From Anaerostipes sp. 992a (GTDB lineage Bacteria > Bacillota > Clostridia > Lachnospirales > Lachnospiraceae), in contig NZ_MJIG01000004.1 in assembly GCF_001940245.1 (NCBI RefSeq), positions 496,001-560,000 on the forward strand: DNA of 64,000 nucleotides, written 5' to 3'. Position numbers and translations under genes: made by a program. Numbering within the stretch: the stretch's first letter is position 1; every line of letters begins with the position of its first letter. The notes beneath the pieces were generated by a model that worked only from the letters and a program-made list of their open reading frames with translations, was not told where the DNA came from and did no database searches. Of the stretch, positions 29,024 through 38,010 are shown in pieces.

Positions 29024-29081
29024 AATTGTATGAGTATGTATTAAGTTAGGACAATCGGTTTATTAGTTATAAAATTATTTC

Positions 29082-29519
29082 TTACTGTTCGTTCTCAAAA
29101 TCTACGATTCGCTGTACTTTATCTCCTGATCTTCCATTTGGATCAAAGGTACAGGATAAGTACTCTTCTACCATACATTCTGCAAGCTTTGTTCCAATTA
29201 CCTGAGACCCCATCGTAATGATGTTTGCATGGTTTGATAATTCTGCTCTCTGAGCCTGATATACATCATGGATACATGCAGCATAAGCACCTTTTACTTT
29301 ATTTGCTGCAATTGATACACCAATACCTGTACCGCATACAAGAATTCCTCTGTCAAATTCCTTTGCTGCAACTGCCTTTGCCAATTTAATCGCCGTGTTT
29401 GCGTAAATTGGATCATCGCTTCCAAAATCTGCAACCTCATGGCCAAGACCTTTTACGAATTCCATTAAATGCTCCTTAAATTCCTGTGCGTTTGGATCGC
29501 AACCAAATACTACCTTCAT
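29082..29519 (-). CDS. rpiB: Ribose-5-phosphate isomerase B
   Basis: A 145-aa RpiB/LacAB-family isomerase interconverting ribose-5-P and ribulose-5-P. The catalytic segment GILVCGTGIGVSIAANK carries the active-site cysteine; the N-terminal GCDPNAQEFKEHL and SNHANIITMGSQVIG fit the family. The ATG at 29519 follows AAGGAGGAG. The LacA/LacB galactose-6-P isomerases are close relatives, but they come as pairs, so RpiB is preferred. The neighbouring egsA and GntR genes suggest a pentose-phosphate or related catabolic operon. Confidence 0.85.
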   Translation of the reverse strand: MKVVFGCDPNAQEFKEHLMEFVKGLGHEVADFGSDDPIYANTAIKLAKAVAAKEFDRGILVCGTGIGVSIAANKVKGAYAACIHDVYQAQRAELSNHANIITMGSQVIGTKLAECMVEEYLSCTFDPNGRSGDKVQRIVDFENEQ

Positions 29520-29575
29520 CTTTCTCCTCCTTAAATGCTTAAATGAAACCTTTTCTATCAAATCTACAAAGCCAA

Positions 29576-30760
29576 TTATTCAGCTCCATAAATTCTATCT
29601 GTAATGATTTTTGCACATTCTACAATGCGTCCCTTGTCTACTGCTGTCTGTAAGATGCTGTAACGATTTCTTACTGTATATCCCTCAATAATACTATTAT
29701 AGAATAAATCTCTTTCAATACCAATTTCTGTAGGCAGTACCGGTGCTCCTGCTGTACGAAGCAATTCTTCCACTTCTTCTCTTGTTGGAGCAAGTTCTAA
29801 CGCACAATCAGGCACATCATCTCTCATTAATTCAAACATTTCCGCAATGATCGGTGTTGCGATACCAACTTTGATACCGTGTAATTCTGGGAATTTTCCT
29901 CTTGCAATGAAATCCATCTCCCAGTAATGGCTTAGCATATGTTCTGCTCCAGATGCTGGTCTTGAGATTCCGATCAGTCCCATTGCTACGCCAGTTAATG
30001 TCAATGCCTCAATCAGGTATAAAATCGCATTTTCGTCACGTTTTGCAAGTCCTGCTGCGTTATCTACTACTTTTTGTAATGCTCTCTGAACTAAGGTCAC
30101 ACAAGTTTCACAACAGTAATCTCCGGCAATTTCCTTTGCAAGATACCAGTCAGCCAGTGCTGTCATCTTACCAAGTACATCACCAAAACCTGCGTGAATC
30201 AGATGCATTGGTGCTTCTTTCATAATATCCGTATCACCAACGATTGCATAAGGAAGCGTTGCAATAAATGAAATCTTTCTTCCTGCTTTGATCATTGGTG
30301 CTCCATCTGCTGCATATCCATCCATAGAAGGTGCTGTACAAACAATGATATAAGGAATGCCAGTTCTTGCAGACATGTATTTTGCCAGGTCATTTAATGT
30401 ACCAGAACCAACAGAAACGATCAAACCTACACCTGGATCCAGTTCCATGAACAACCGTCCTAATGCTTTTTCATCTGGGATCAAGATGCCGTCTCCGGTC
30501 TGGAAACTATAACTTTTTACATCGAATCCATTGTCTTCTAAAATCTTTAATGTTCTTTCTCCTGCTGCCTCAAATGTATGATTATCGCTGATCATAAATA
30601 CTGGTTTGTCCTTAAATGGAGCCGCAATATCTACGATGGTTGGAAGTGTTCCTTTTCCGATAGACATATATTTGATGCCCAGGGTATGATGTTGTCCACA
30701 GCTACAGTCAAAACTTGCGTCTGCCATTTCATTGATTGTCATTTCTAAGATCTCATTCAT
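29576..30760 (-). CDS. egsA: sn-glycerol-1-phosphate dehydrogenase (AraM/EgsA type)
   Basis: A 394-aa iron/zinc alcohol-dehydrogenase-fold protein with VSVGSGTLNDLAKYMSARTGIPYI (NAD-binding) and TAPSMDGYAADGAPM. Metal-ligand histidines lie in LIHAGFGD and AEHMLSHYWE. Bacillus AraM/EgsA makes sn-glycerol-1-phosphate from dihydroxyacetone phosphate; the same name araM comes from the arabinose operon. It lies between a GntR-UTRA regulator and rpiB, so the physiological substrate may be a related polyol phosphate. The operon role is inferred. Confidence 0.85.
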   Translation of the reverse strand: MNEILEMTINEMADASFDCSCGQHHTLGIKYMSIGKGTLPTIVDIAAPFKDKPVFMISDNHTFEAAGERTLKILEDNGFDVKSYSFQTGDGILIPDEKALGRLFMELDPGVGLIVSVGSGTLNDLAKYMSARTGIPYIIVCTAPSMDGYAADGAPMIKAGRKISFIATLPYAIVGDTDIMKEAPMHLIHAGFGDVLGKMTALADWYLAKEIAGDYCCETCVTLVQRALQKVVDNAAGLAKRDENAILYLIEALTLTGVAMGLIGISRPASGAEHMLSHYWEMDFIARGKFPELHGIKVGIATPIIAEMFELMRDDVPDCALELAPTREEVEELLRTAGAPVLPTEIGIERDLFYNSIIEGYTVRNRYSILQTAVDKGRIVECAKIITDRIYGAE

Positions 30761-30781
30761 AATGCATTCTCCTTTTCATCA

Positions 30782-31534
30782 CTAAAATACTTTTGTCTTA
30801 TCATTATGTGGCTTATCGTTATAAACCATAATTTCATACTTTGTTTTATATGCCTGTGTTTTCACCTGGACATATTCCACAATGCGATTGTCAGTGTCAT
30901 ACGTAATGGAGGACCATACGGAAATAGAATCCCCTTCATTGATTTCCAGCTGCAAAGCCTCATACGCATTGGCAGCCTTTACTTCCAGTGTCTGTCTCAT
31001 CTTTGATAAATGAATTCCATACTCCTCCAATGTGTTATACAAAGACCTCTCTGTAAAATCCACCTTTCGAAGATCCGGACAATACTCCATCGGATGAAAA
31101 GAATTGGTCAAGCTGTATAATTCCCCATCGATGTAACGAAGTCTTTCCAGATGGAAAACAAGATCGCCCTCCTGTATCTCCAGCTTTTCCGCAATGTTCT
31201 TGGATGCCGGCTCCACATTCTGTAGCAATACCTTACTATTGGTAATCTTTCCTTGCAATTTCACATCATTATAAAAGCCAATAATGGAATTCATCTGATG
31301 ATCCACATGAGATTCATCTCCCACATAGAAAGTACCTTTTCCCTGCAATCTTATAATCTTTCCTTCCTTTTCCAGAACGTTGATTGCCTTTCTTATGGTC
31401 GGACGGCTGGTATGAAACATTTCACACAGCTCCCTCTCTCCTGGAAGCGGAGAATAATAATCCAAATGTCTGTATTTTTCTAAAATGGCTTCGCTTAATT
31501 TAATATACAATGGTTTTTCTTTTCTCACTTGCAT
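30782..31534 (-). CDS. GntR family regulator with UTRA effector domain
   Basis: A 250-aa regulator: winged helix at about 8-75 (PGERELCEMFHTSRPTIRKAINVLEKEGKI, then GKGTFYV) and a UTRA ligand-binding domain (about 90-235). HutC-subfamily members sense small metabolites and usually repress their own operon. It is the first gene of gntR-egsA-rpiB and has tandem operator candidates in its promoter. The effector is unknown but probably a sugar or polyol phosphate. Confidence 0.9.
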   Translation of the reverse strand: MQVRKEKPLYIKLSEAILEKYRHLDYYSPLPGERELCEMFHTSRPTIRKAINVLEKEGKIIRLQGKGTFYVGDESHVDHQMNSIIGFYNDVKLQGKITNSKVLLQNVEPASKNIAEKLEIQEGDLVFHLERLRYIDGELYSLTNSFHPMEYCPDLRKVDFTERSLYNTLEEYGIHLSKMRQTLEVKAANAYEALQLEINEGDSISVWSSITYDTDNRIVEYVQVKTQAYKTKYEIMVYNDKPHNDKTKVF

Positions 31535-31559
31535 ATTCTTTTCTCCTCTCTATGGCTAT

Positions 31560-31588
31560 ACTATAACATTATATTTACCACTTGTCAA
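31560..31588 (-). promoter_or_regulatory. Promoter of gntR-egsA-rpiB
   Basis: Minus strand TTGACA (31583-31588), 17 bases, TATAGT (31560-31565), a near-consensus sigma-A promoter 25 bp before the GntR start. Confidence 0.75.
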
Positions 31589-31610
31589 CTATTATTTTAC
31601 CACTGGTATA
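31575..31610. promoter_or_regulatory. Tandem GntR operator candidates
   Basis: TTACCACTTGTCAA (31575-31588) and TTACCACTGGTATA (31597-31610) are near-repeats 22 bp apart, two helical turns. The second is the palindrome ACCA-C-TGGT. The first covers the -35 of the gntR promoter, so binding would autorepress. Confidence 0.6.
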
Positions 31611-31699
31611 GATTTATATATTTAATTTTTTTATCTTACCCTTGCATTCATAGTATCACATTCGCTACAATAATTACCAGACAAAGGAGGTTTTATTCC

Positions 31700-33481
31700 A
31701 TGAAAAAAGAAATCATTTTACTGCAGCAGGAGATGATACGCCTTCAGGTTGACTATTACCTTGTTCCAACCTCCGACTATCATCATTCCGAATATATCAG
31801 CGATTATTTTAAATGCAGACAATATCTATCTGGCTTTACCGGATCTGCAGGTACTCTTTTAGTTACCACTGAGAAAGCATATCTATGGACAGATGGCCGC
31901 TATTTTATTCAAGCAGAGCAAGAATTATCTGGAAGCGGAATTGTCCTTATGAAATCCGGCATGGATGGTGTACCAAAAATTGCCGACTTCTTAAAAGCTC
32001 ATATGAAACAGGGAGAAACTCTGGGCTTTGATGGAAAGCTCTATACGGCAAAAGAAATGGAAAAGCTACAGCGGCATTTGCAGGACTGTCAGGTCATCTT
32101 TCGTCACGACCTGGACCTTGTCCATCCGATCTGGAAAGATTGTGATCCTCTTTCCTGTGAACCTGCCTACCTGCTTCCAGAACAATATGCCGGAATATCT
32201 ATCAGCGAAAAGATTACCGGTCTTCGGCAGTTCCTCAAGGATCACCATGCAGATTGTCAGCTTCTCTACAGCCTGACTGATATTGCCTGGCTATTCAATT
32301 TAAGAGGCAATGATGTTGCCAACACCCCGGTTGCTCTGGCGTATGCCTATCTATCCATGACACAGGCCATATTATTCGTTCAGTCTGGAGTACTGGATTC
32401 CACTTCAATTCAAAAGCTTCGGCAATATCATGTGGATATTCAGCCTTATGAAAGCTTTTATGCCTTTATCGACAGCCTTTCTGATACCACAATGCTCATA
32501 GATAAACATGATATGAATGATGCTTCTTACCAGCTTCTATCCAATCGGTTGTCCTGCGTCGAAGCATCTGGATGGATTTCCACAGAGAAGATTGTAAAAT
32601 CTGAACAGGAACTGCTGAATACAAAAAACTGTCATCTTCGAGATGGTATATATATGACTAAATTTATGTACTGGCTGAAAAAGACCATAAAAGAACGGAA
32701 TTTATCTGAACTGGAAGCCGCTAATGTTATCGATCAGTTAAGACTGTCCGACGACCTGGCACTGGATCTTAGTTTTCCTACCATTTCTGCTTATGGAAAA
32801 AATGCTGCCATCGTTCACTATAGTGTAACACCTGAATCCAATGCCACGATTTACCCAAAAGGCATGCTTTTAGTAGACTCTGGCGGACAATACCTGGATG
32901 GTACGACGGACATTACAAGAACCTTCATCCTCGGTCCTGTCTCCAAGGAAGAGATCAAATGCTTTACTATGGTCTGCCGTTCCATGCTCCATCTTGCTAA
33001 CGCCCGCTTTCTAACTGGCTGTAGGGGAAGTAATCTGGATTGTCTGGCACGTCAACCGCTATGGGAAGCTGGATATGACTATCGCCATGGAACCGGACAT
33101 GGTGTAGGACATCTTTTAAGTGTACACGAAGGCCCTAATAACTTCCGTTTCCGTACCACAGCAGATAATTTAGATGCCGTATTACTACCTGGCATGATTA
33201 CCACCGATGAGCCAGGACTTTATACAGAAGGTAAATTCGGGATACGAACAGAAAATGAGCTTCTCTGTAAGAAATGGAAAAGAAATGAATATGGACAATT
33301 TCTAGAATTTGAATATCTTACCTACGTTCCTATTGATTTGGATGGCATAGATCCAGCTCTGATGAGCCAGCAAGAACGCACCTGGTTAAATGACTACCAT
33401 CATCAGGTGTATAAAAAAATTGCCCCTCATCTGACCGATGAAGAGCGTCTCTGGTTAAAGGAATATACAAAAGAAATTTAA
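31700..33481 (+). CDS. Xaa-Pro aminopeptidase-type M24 peptidase
   Basis: A 593-aa cytoplasmic metallopeptidase that removes N-terminal residues before proline. It has two creatinase-like N-terminal domains (about 1-290) and a C-terminal pita-bread domain (about 300-530) with all metal ligands in place: the Asp pair in DSGGQYLDGTTDITR, His in HGTGHGVGH, Glu in TTDEPGLY and Glu in TENELL. A C-terminal extension follows, as in the long AMPP2 class. The ATG at 31700 follows AAAGGAGG; the frame extends upstream through the intergenic promoter region and is not translated there. No signal peptide is visible. Confidence 0.93.
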   Translation: MKKEIILLQQEMIRLQVDYYLVPTSDYHHSEYISDYFKCRQYLSGFTGSAGTLLVTTEKAYLWTDGRYFIQAEQELSGSGIVLMKSGMDGVPKIADFLKAHMKQGETLGFDGKLYTAKEMEKLQRHLQDCQVIFRHDLDLVHPIWKDCDPLSCEPAYLLPEQYAGISISEKITGLRQFLKDHHADCQLLYSLTDIAWLFNLRGNDVANTPVALAYAYLSMTQAILFVQSGVLDSTSIQKLRQYHVDIQPYESFYAFIDSLSDTTMLIDKHDMNDASYQLLSNRLSCVEASGWISTEKIVKSEQELLNTKNCHLRDGIYMTKFMYWLKKTIKERNLSELEAANVIDQLRLSDDLALDLSFPTISAYGKNAAIVHYSVTPESNATIYPKGMLLVDSGGQYLDGTTDITRTFILGPVSKEEIKCFTMVCRSMLHLANARFLTGCRGSNLDCLARQPLWEAGYDYRHGTGHGVGHLLSVHEGPNNFRFRTTADNLDAVLLPGMITTDEPGLYTEGKFGIRTENELLCKKWKRNEYGQFLEFEYLTYVPIDLDGIDPALMSQQERTWLNDYHHQVYKKIAPHLTDEERLWLKEYTKEI

Positions 33482-33558
33482 TTCACAATTTATTCTATAC
33501 CCCTAAATGCTTCGCTAAAATAAATACGGGTTTCTTTGACTATGGGATAATGTGTGAG

Positions 33559-33799
33559 AACGAAATCATTCCGGTTAGCAATCAGGCTACGGAGCTTCCA
33601 AATCTGATACATGTTTTCTCTTGTTCCACACCAGGACAGACGAAAATCTTATCTCTCGTCCAGGGACAAATGGCTATGTAAGCAAGCTTCCATCCATTTG
33701 TCCTTATGGACGACCAAAAGCATCGCTTTTGCCAAAGATTTTCTGCCTGAGAAAACATGTAAGCTCCTTTGCAGATTGCTTTACCGGAATGGTTTCGTT
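33559..33799. repeat. About 240-bp imperfect palindrome
   Basis: The two halves are inverted, diverged copies. AACGAAATCATTCCGG (33559-33574) pairs with 33784-33799 (one mismatch), GGAGCTT (33591-33597) with 33761-33767, and ACATGTTTTCTC (33609-33620) with 33749-33760 (perfect). GAAAATCTT (33642-33650) pairs with 33735-33743, and a CGTCC..GGACAAATGG segment (33657-33673) with 33694-33712. It fills the 339-bp gap between converging genes. No convincing coding sequence is present; open frames through it look like palindrome by-products. Confidence 0.65.
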
Positions 33800-33820
33800 C
33801 TTTGTAGTATATTTTCTTCT

Positions 33821-34723
33821 TCATTGTAATACCCCAACAAACAACATCATCACCGGTAACGTTAGCATCGATAATACTGTAGAAATAGTAAAAAGATGAG
33901 AAGCTTTTTCTTCTCCCCGATGATATCGTACTGCAAGAATCGTGCCTAATGCTGCAGTGGGACAAGCGGTTGCCATAACGGCAGTGATATATGGCAGATC
34001 ATCAATAGGCAAAAAGGAACAGATTGCTGCAAATACCGCCGGAACGATCAATAGCTTACATGCTACAATAAAATAATTCCTTATGGTCCTTAATGCTTTC
34101 CAAAGATCTGATTGTGCAATCGTAACACCTGCAATGAGCATCGCCAAAGGCGTATTCATACTTCCTACTGCATCCAACGGTTCCACCAAAATCGATGGCA
34201 ACTGTATTCGAAAAATGAATGCAAGAAAACCAAAAATCAGTGCAAGAATTGCAGGCAATTTTAGCACCGATTTGATATCCTGCTGCTTTTCTCCAGACAT
34301 CAGCGAAATTCCATGTGTCCAGGCTACCAGATTAAATACAGCAATATAGGCTGCCAGATAAATTACCCCTTGAGCACCTAATAGAGCATTGATCAATGGG
34401 ATTCCCATAAATCCGCAGTTTGAATAGATCATTGTCCATGCTTCCACCTGGTCTCTGGCAAAAAAATGAGCAAAGATCATACCAATCAAATGTGCCAGAA
34501 AGGCCAACAGAAAAACCGCTGCCAGGCCTCTTAACACCTTCATATCAAACTCTATCTGAAAAGAAACAAAGATGACCATCGGATTGACTACTTTGACCAG
34601 TATATCAGAAAGTCGCTTACTAGTCTCCTCATTGATCACACCCTTTTTATAGCAAATAACCCCGATTAAAATAATGACCAGCATTATCATTGTCTGATGA
34701 AATGCAATTTGTGCCAGCTTCAT
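33821..34723 (-). CDS. AEC (auxin efflux carrier) family transporter
   Basis: A 300-aa membrane protein with about ten hydrophobic segments and AEC-family features: two related halves, GFMGIPLINALLGAQG in the first, and PTAALGTILAVRYH with VMATACP in the second. Bacterial members export or import small carboxylates such as malate, but the substrate cannot be read from sequence. It lies 17 bp after the solute-binding lipoprotein gene, suggesting co-transcription. Confidence 0.88.
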   Translation of the reverse strand: MKLAQIAFHQTMIMLVIILIGVICYKKGVINEETSKRLSDILVKVVNPMVIFVSFQIEFDMKVLRGLAAVFLLAFLAHLIGMIFAHFFARDQVEAWTMIYSNCGFMGIPLINALLGAQGVIYLAAYIAVFNLVAWTHGISLMSGEKQQDIKSVLKLPAILALIFGFLAFIFRIQLPSILVEPLDAVGSMNTPLAMLIAGVTIAQSDLWKALRTIRNYFIVACKLLIVPAVFAAICSFLPIDDLPYITAVMATACPTAALGTILAVRYHRGEEKASHLFTISTVLSMLTLPVMMLFVGVLQ

Positions 34724-34740
34724 AATATGTGTTTCCTATC

Positions 34741-35586
34741 TTATTCTTTCTGTTTTGTTTCTTCTCTAAACCATTTATTATAAATTTCCTGATATTGACC
34801 ACTCAGATCAATCTGCTTCATAGCTACATTTAACTCATCCATGTAATGAAAGTCCTTCACACACATGATTCCATAGTCAGACTGTTCTTCATATAGATTC
34901 TTCTCTACAACAACGATATTACTATTCGGATGATTCTTCAGATAATACTCTACTCCTGTAGAATCATAAATTGCCGCATCTATTTTGCCCTTTTCCAATG
35001 CTCGATATACCTGTGTCATATTCTTATACGTAATAATCTTATTGTTATACTTCTTCATGTACTTTAACAGATATTCATGTTCTGAAGTTCCCTTTTCCGT
35101 TCCCAGCTTCATATGAACGATATCTTTCTTACTTTCTGCCACTACATTCTTATTGGTGATCAAGGTCATAGAATTTTCAAAGTAAGAATCGGTGAACTTA
35201 AACTTCTCCTGTCTAGAATCTGTAATAGATATTCCGCTGATGGCACAATCGATCTTCTTCTCTTCCAAGTCCTCTTCGATATCTTTGATCTGCTCTACTA
35301 CAAGAACATAATCAAATCCAAGATACTCGCTTAATGCCTCCAACAGATCGATATCAAAGCCTTCGATCTCCCCACTTTGTTTATTCTTGAACGTAAATGG
35401 CGCCATATCTGGAGAAACTCCAACCTTTAATGTAATCCCCTTCATAGAACCTTCTGTCTTTATAGATGTAATCACTTTAGGCTTTTGACTTTTTTCGGTT
35501 TCCGTATCCTTCTGAAATGGATTCGTACAGCCGCCGAGACAAAAAACAAAACTGAATGTTAATAATAATGCTATGATTTTTTTCAT
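34741..35586 (-). CDS. Amino-acid ABC transporter substrate-binding lipoprotein
   Basis: A 281-aa family-3 solute-binding protein. A lipoprotein signal is visible (MKKIIALLLTFSFVFCLGGC, acylated Cys20), then the SBP-3 core GVSPDMAPFTFKNKQSGEIEGFDIDLLEAL, the CAISGISITDSRQEKFKFTDSYF segment, and a type-II lobe. These proteins deliver polar amino acids to ABC importers. No permease or ATPase gene is adjacent; the next gene is an AEC carrier. It must therefore work with components elsewhere or act as a sensor. Confidence 0.88.
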   Translation of the reverse strand: MKKIIALLLTFSFVFCLGGCTNPFQKDTETEKSQKPKVITSIKTEGSMKGITLKVGVSPDMAPFTFKNKQSGEIEGFDIDLLEALSEYLGFDYVLVVEQIKDIEEDLEEKKIDCAISGISITDSRQEKFKFTDSYFENSMTLITNKNVVAESKKDIVHMKLGTEKGTSEHEYLLKYMKKYNNKIITYKNMTQVYRALEKGKIDAAIYDSTGVEYYLKNHPNSNIVVVEKNLYEEQSDYGIMCVKDFHYMDELNVAMKQIDLSGQYQEIYNKWFREETKQKE

Positions 35587-35676
35587 CCTAACTTCTCCTA
35601 TCCTTCTTGATTCTAACAGTATATCACAATTAAAAAAGAAGCAAAAGATTTTGCCAGGATTTGCTTTATAAAAAAA

Positions 35677-35706
35677 GTATAAATTTCCTTCGTTTGGTAC
35701 ATTCTT
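35677..35706 (+). promoter_or_regulatory. Possible forespore (sigma-G/F type) promoter of sigG
   Basis: GTATA (35677-35681), 18 bases, then CATTCTT (35700-35706) resembles GHATR / CATNHTA. It lies 31 bp before the sigG ATG, which has a TTGGAGGG ribosome site. Confidence 0.4.
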
Positions 35707-35737
35707 TTACTGAATAAATTTTTGGAGGGTAAATGTT

Positions 35738-36514
35738 ATGGCTCTAAATAAAGTTGAAATTTGTGGGGTGAATACAGCAAACCTTCCTCTTTTAACCAAC
35801 GAAGAAAAAGAGGAATTATTTAAAAGAATCGAACAGGGAGATTTACAGGCACGCGAACAGTATATTAAAGGAAATTTAAGGCTGGTCTTAAGTATCATAC
35901 AAAGATTTGGCAGCAGCAACGAGAATGCAGATGATCTATTCCAGGTGGGCTGCATTGGCCTAATGAAAGCTGTCGATAATTTCGACCGCAGCCTTAATGT
36001 AAAATTTTCTACTTATGCTGTTCCCATGATCATCGGAGAAGTACGAAGATATTTACGAGACAATAATTCCATACGCGTCAGCCGTTCCTTAAGAGATACC
36101 GCATATAAAGCAATTTCTGCCAAGGAAAGACTTCTGAAAGAACGCTCAAAGGAGCCTACCATCGATGAAATTGCAGAAGCCATTGAAATGAAAAAAGAAG
36201 ATGTGCTTTTTGCACTGGATGCCATTGCCAATCCGGTTTCTCTGCACGAACCTCTGTATCAGGAAGGCGGAGATACCTTATATTTGATGGATCAGGTGGG
36301 GGATAAAAAGAATACGGAAGAAAACTGGGTAGAAGAGCTTTCTCTAAGAGAAGCTATGAAAAAGCTTTCTGAGCGAGAAAAACGAATCATCGATCTACGT
36401 TTTTTTCGCGGCAAGACCCAAACTGAAGTTGCCGACGAAATCAGTATCAGTCAGGCTCAGGTCAGCCGCTTGGAAAAAAACGCATTAAAATCCATGAAGC
36501 ATTATTTGACATAA
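35738..36514 (+). CDS. sigG: Sporulation sigma factor SigG
   Basis: The late forespore sigma factor that directs spore-protective and germination genes. The 258 aa begin with NKVEICGVNTANLPLL, the SigG-specific N-terminus that contacts regulators such as Gin. Region 2 (DDLFQVGCIGLMKAVDNFD, STYAVPMIIGEVRRYLRDNN) and region 4 (KLSEREKRIIDLRFFRGKTQTEVA, SISQAQVSRLEK) follow. In Bacillus and many Clostridia it lies downstream of spoIIGA-sigE in the same direction; here it is on the opposite strand and converges on sigE. Confidence 0.96.
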   Translation: MALNKVEICGVNTANLPLLTNEEKEELFKRIEQGDLQAREQYIKGNLRLVLSIIQRFGSSNENADDLFQVGCIGLMKAVDNFDRSLNVKFSTYAVPMIIGEVRRYLRDNNSIRVSRSLRDTAYKAISAKERLLKERSKEPTIDEIAEAIEMKKEDVLFALDAIANPVSLHEPLYQEGGDTLYLMDQVGDKKNTEENWVEELSLREAMKKLSEREKRIIDLRFFRGKTQTEVADEISISQAQVSRLEKNALKSMKHYLT

Positions 36515-36516
36515 AA

Positions 36517-36535
36517 CTTTTCAGGCCTGGAAAAG
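36517..36535. terminator. Small hairpin between converging sigG and sigE
   Basis: CTTTTC-AGGCCTG-GAAAAG in a 26-bp gap. It could serve as a bidirectional terminator but has no long T run on either strand. Confidence 0.35.
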
Positions 36536-36540
36536 AAGCC

Positions 36541-37236
36541 TCAGCAAAGCTTTAACATCTCTGTTTTTAATCTTTTCATAATTTTTTTTTCTAATCTTGA
36601 AATATATGATTGGGAAATGCCCAAAAGATCCGCAACCTCTTTTTGGGTCATTTCCCTTCCTTCTTTTTGATCAATTCCAAACCGAAGCTCTACAATAGTC
36701 TTTTCCCTCTCGTTTAACACCTCCATGGCCTTTCTTAATAGTTTTCTATCCACCTCATTTTCCAGATCCCGATAAATAATATCCTCATCGGTTCCTAAAA
36801 TATCTGAAAGCAGCAGTTCATTTCCATCCCAATCCACATTTAGCGGTTCATCAATGGATACCTCCATCCGGGTCTTATTATTTCTACGTAGGTACATCAA
36901 AATCTCATTTTCAATACACCTGGATGCATATGTGGCCAACTTGATATTTCTCGTTGGATTAAAGGTATTGATGGCCTTGATCAACCCAATGGTTCCAATG
37001 GAGATAAGATCTTCAACACCAATCCCTGTATTGTCGAATTTTTTTGCTATGTAAACGACCAATCTTAAATTGCGTTCGATCAAAAGTGCTCTGGCAGCAC
37101 TGGAATCCTCAGATGCAAGACGCCCAATGACCTCTTCCTCTTCTCCAGCCTCCAGTGGCGTTGGCAGTATTTCGGAGCCTCCAATATAATGAATTTCTCC
37201 TTTCTTTCCCTGTTTCATTTTAAATTTCAACATCAT
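36541..37236 (-). CDS. sigE: Sporulation sigma factor SigE
   Basis: The early mother-cell sigma factor, made as an inactive precursor. The 231 aa have a short N-terminal pro-region (about 1-25), region 2 ([43 protein letters not shown]) and region 4 ending [20 protein letters not shown]. The gene encoding its protease SpoIIGA lies 26 bp upstream, as in the classic spoIIG operon. Confidence 0.96.
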   Translation of the reverse strand: MMLKFKMKQGKKGEIHYIGGSEILPTPLEAGEEEEVIGRLASEDSSAARALLIERNLRLVVYIAKKFDNTGIGVEDLISIGTIGLIKAINTFNPTRNIKLATYASRCIENEILMYLRRNNKTRMEVSIDEPLNVDWDGNELLLSDILGTDEDIIYRDLENEVDRKLLRKAMEVLNEREKTIVELRFGIDQKEGREMTQKEVADLLGISQSYISRLEKKIMKRLKTEMLKLC

Positions 37237-37262
37237 ACTCTATTTCCCTCCTGATAAAATTG

Positions 37263-37979
37263 CTAAAGAATCTCTTTATGTAAAATCATCTCATAGCTTC
37301 CATCATTGGATAATGGTCTATGAACAATTCCAATATACGGATGTTTGATGATTCGATTCTTTTCAGGAATAATAAGTGCTTCCATTTGTATTGCAAGCAG
37401 GTACCCTTCCGACTCTCCAACAGAGGAGTAGGGAATGACCACTGCTTTCTCCAACTTCTCCCAATCAATGATCGGTGCAATGCAATCCCATACTGCCAAA
37501 GACACCGGCTGCCCTGTGTTGGGTACATATAGATTGTTTCCAGTATCCCTCAATGCCTGAAGTTTTACTTTTTTTCCATTATTTTGGCAACAGACGGTAT
37601 AAAAATCTGTTTGATTGCAATACTTTAGATAAGAGAGTGTTGCAACCATTCCCACTACGGCAGGCAGGTATCCCTTGACTGGAAAAATCATCCAGCATCC
37701 TCCTGCCAAAGCCGATACCATCAGATAAGAAAACACGATTTTCCAATGGCCTGCAAGAAGAAAAAGTCCTATAGCCCCTGCCAGAAGCATAAACCAGCGA
37801 AATTCTGAAAAACGCAATGCTACAAGAGAAATACCAGATAAAAATACCGCTGACAAAGTTTTTCTGATCATACCCAAATGATACTGTCCAATTACTTCCG
37901 TCAGAAACAATAACAACAGGTTCCACAAAAATTGAAGCAAAAAAAGGAGGTCTCCATAAATCTCAACGGTCTGATTCAT
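37263..37979 (-). CDS. spoIIGA: Sigma-E processing peptidase SpoIIGA
   Basis: A membrane aspartic protease that cleaves pro-SigE after a signal from the forespore. The 238 aa have about five hydrophobic helices (residues 8-120) and a soluble C-terminal domain with the catalytic motif LRDTGNN (Asp145), as in retropepsin-like proteases. It is shorter than the 309-aa Bacillus protein, mostly in the C-terminal half. The ATG follows GGAGGAGG. Confidence 0.93.
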   Translation of the reverse strand: MNQTVEIYGDLLFLLQFLWNLLLLFLTEVIGQYHLGMIRKTLSAVFLSGISLVALRFSEFRWFMLLAGAIGLFLLAGHWKIVFSYLMVSALAGGCWMIFPVKGYLPAVVGMVATLSYLKYCNQTDFYTVCCQNNGKKVKLQALRDTGNNLYVPNTGQPVSLAVWDCIAPIIDWEKLEKAVVIPYSSVGESEGYLLAIQMEALIIPEKNRIIKHPYIGIVHRPLSNDGSYEMILHKEIL

Positions 37980-38010
37980 TTTTCCTCCTCCACTTATTAT
38001 TTCTGACTCT

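Noticed and set aside
29082-29519. Galactose-6-phosphate isomerase subunit LacA or LacB
   Set aside because: Those are encoded as a pair in lac operons; a single gene beside egsA fits RpiB better.
33582-33965. 127-aa minus-strand frame across the large palindrome
   Set aside because: It enters the AEC transporter gene in another frame and is generated by the palindrome; no domain, no ribosome site.
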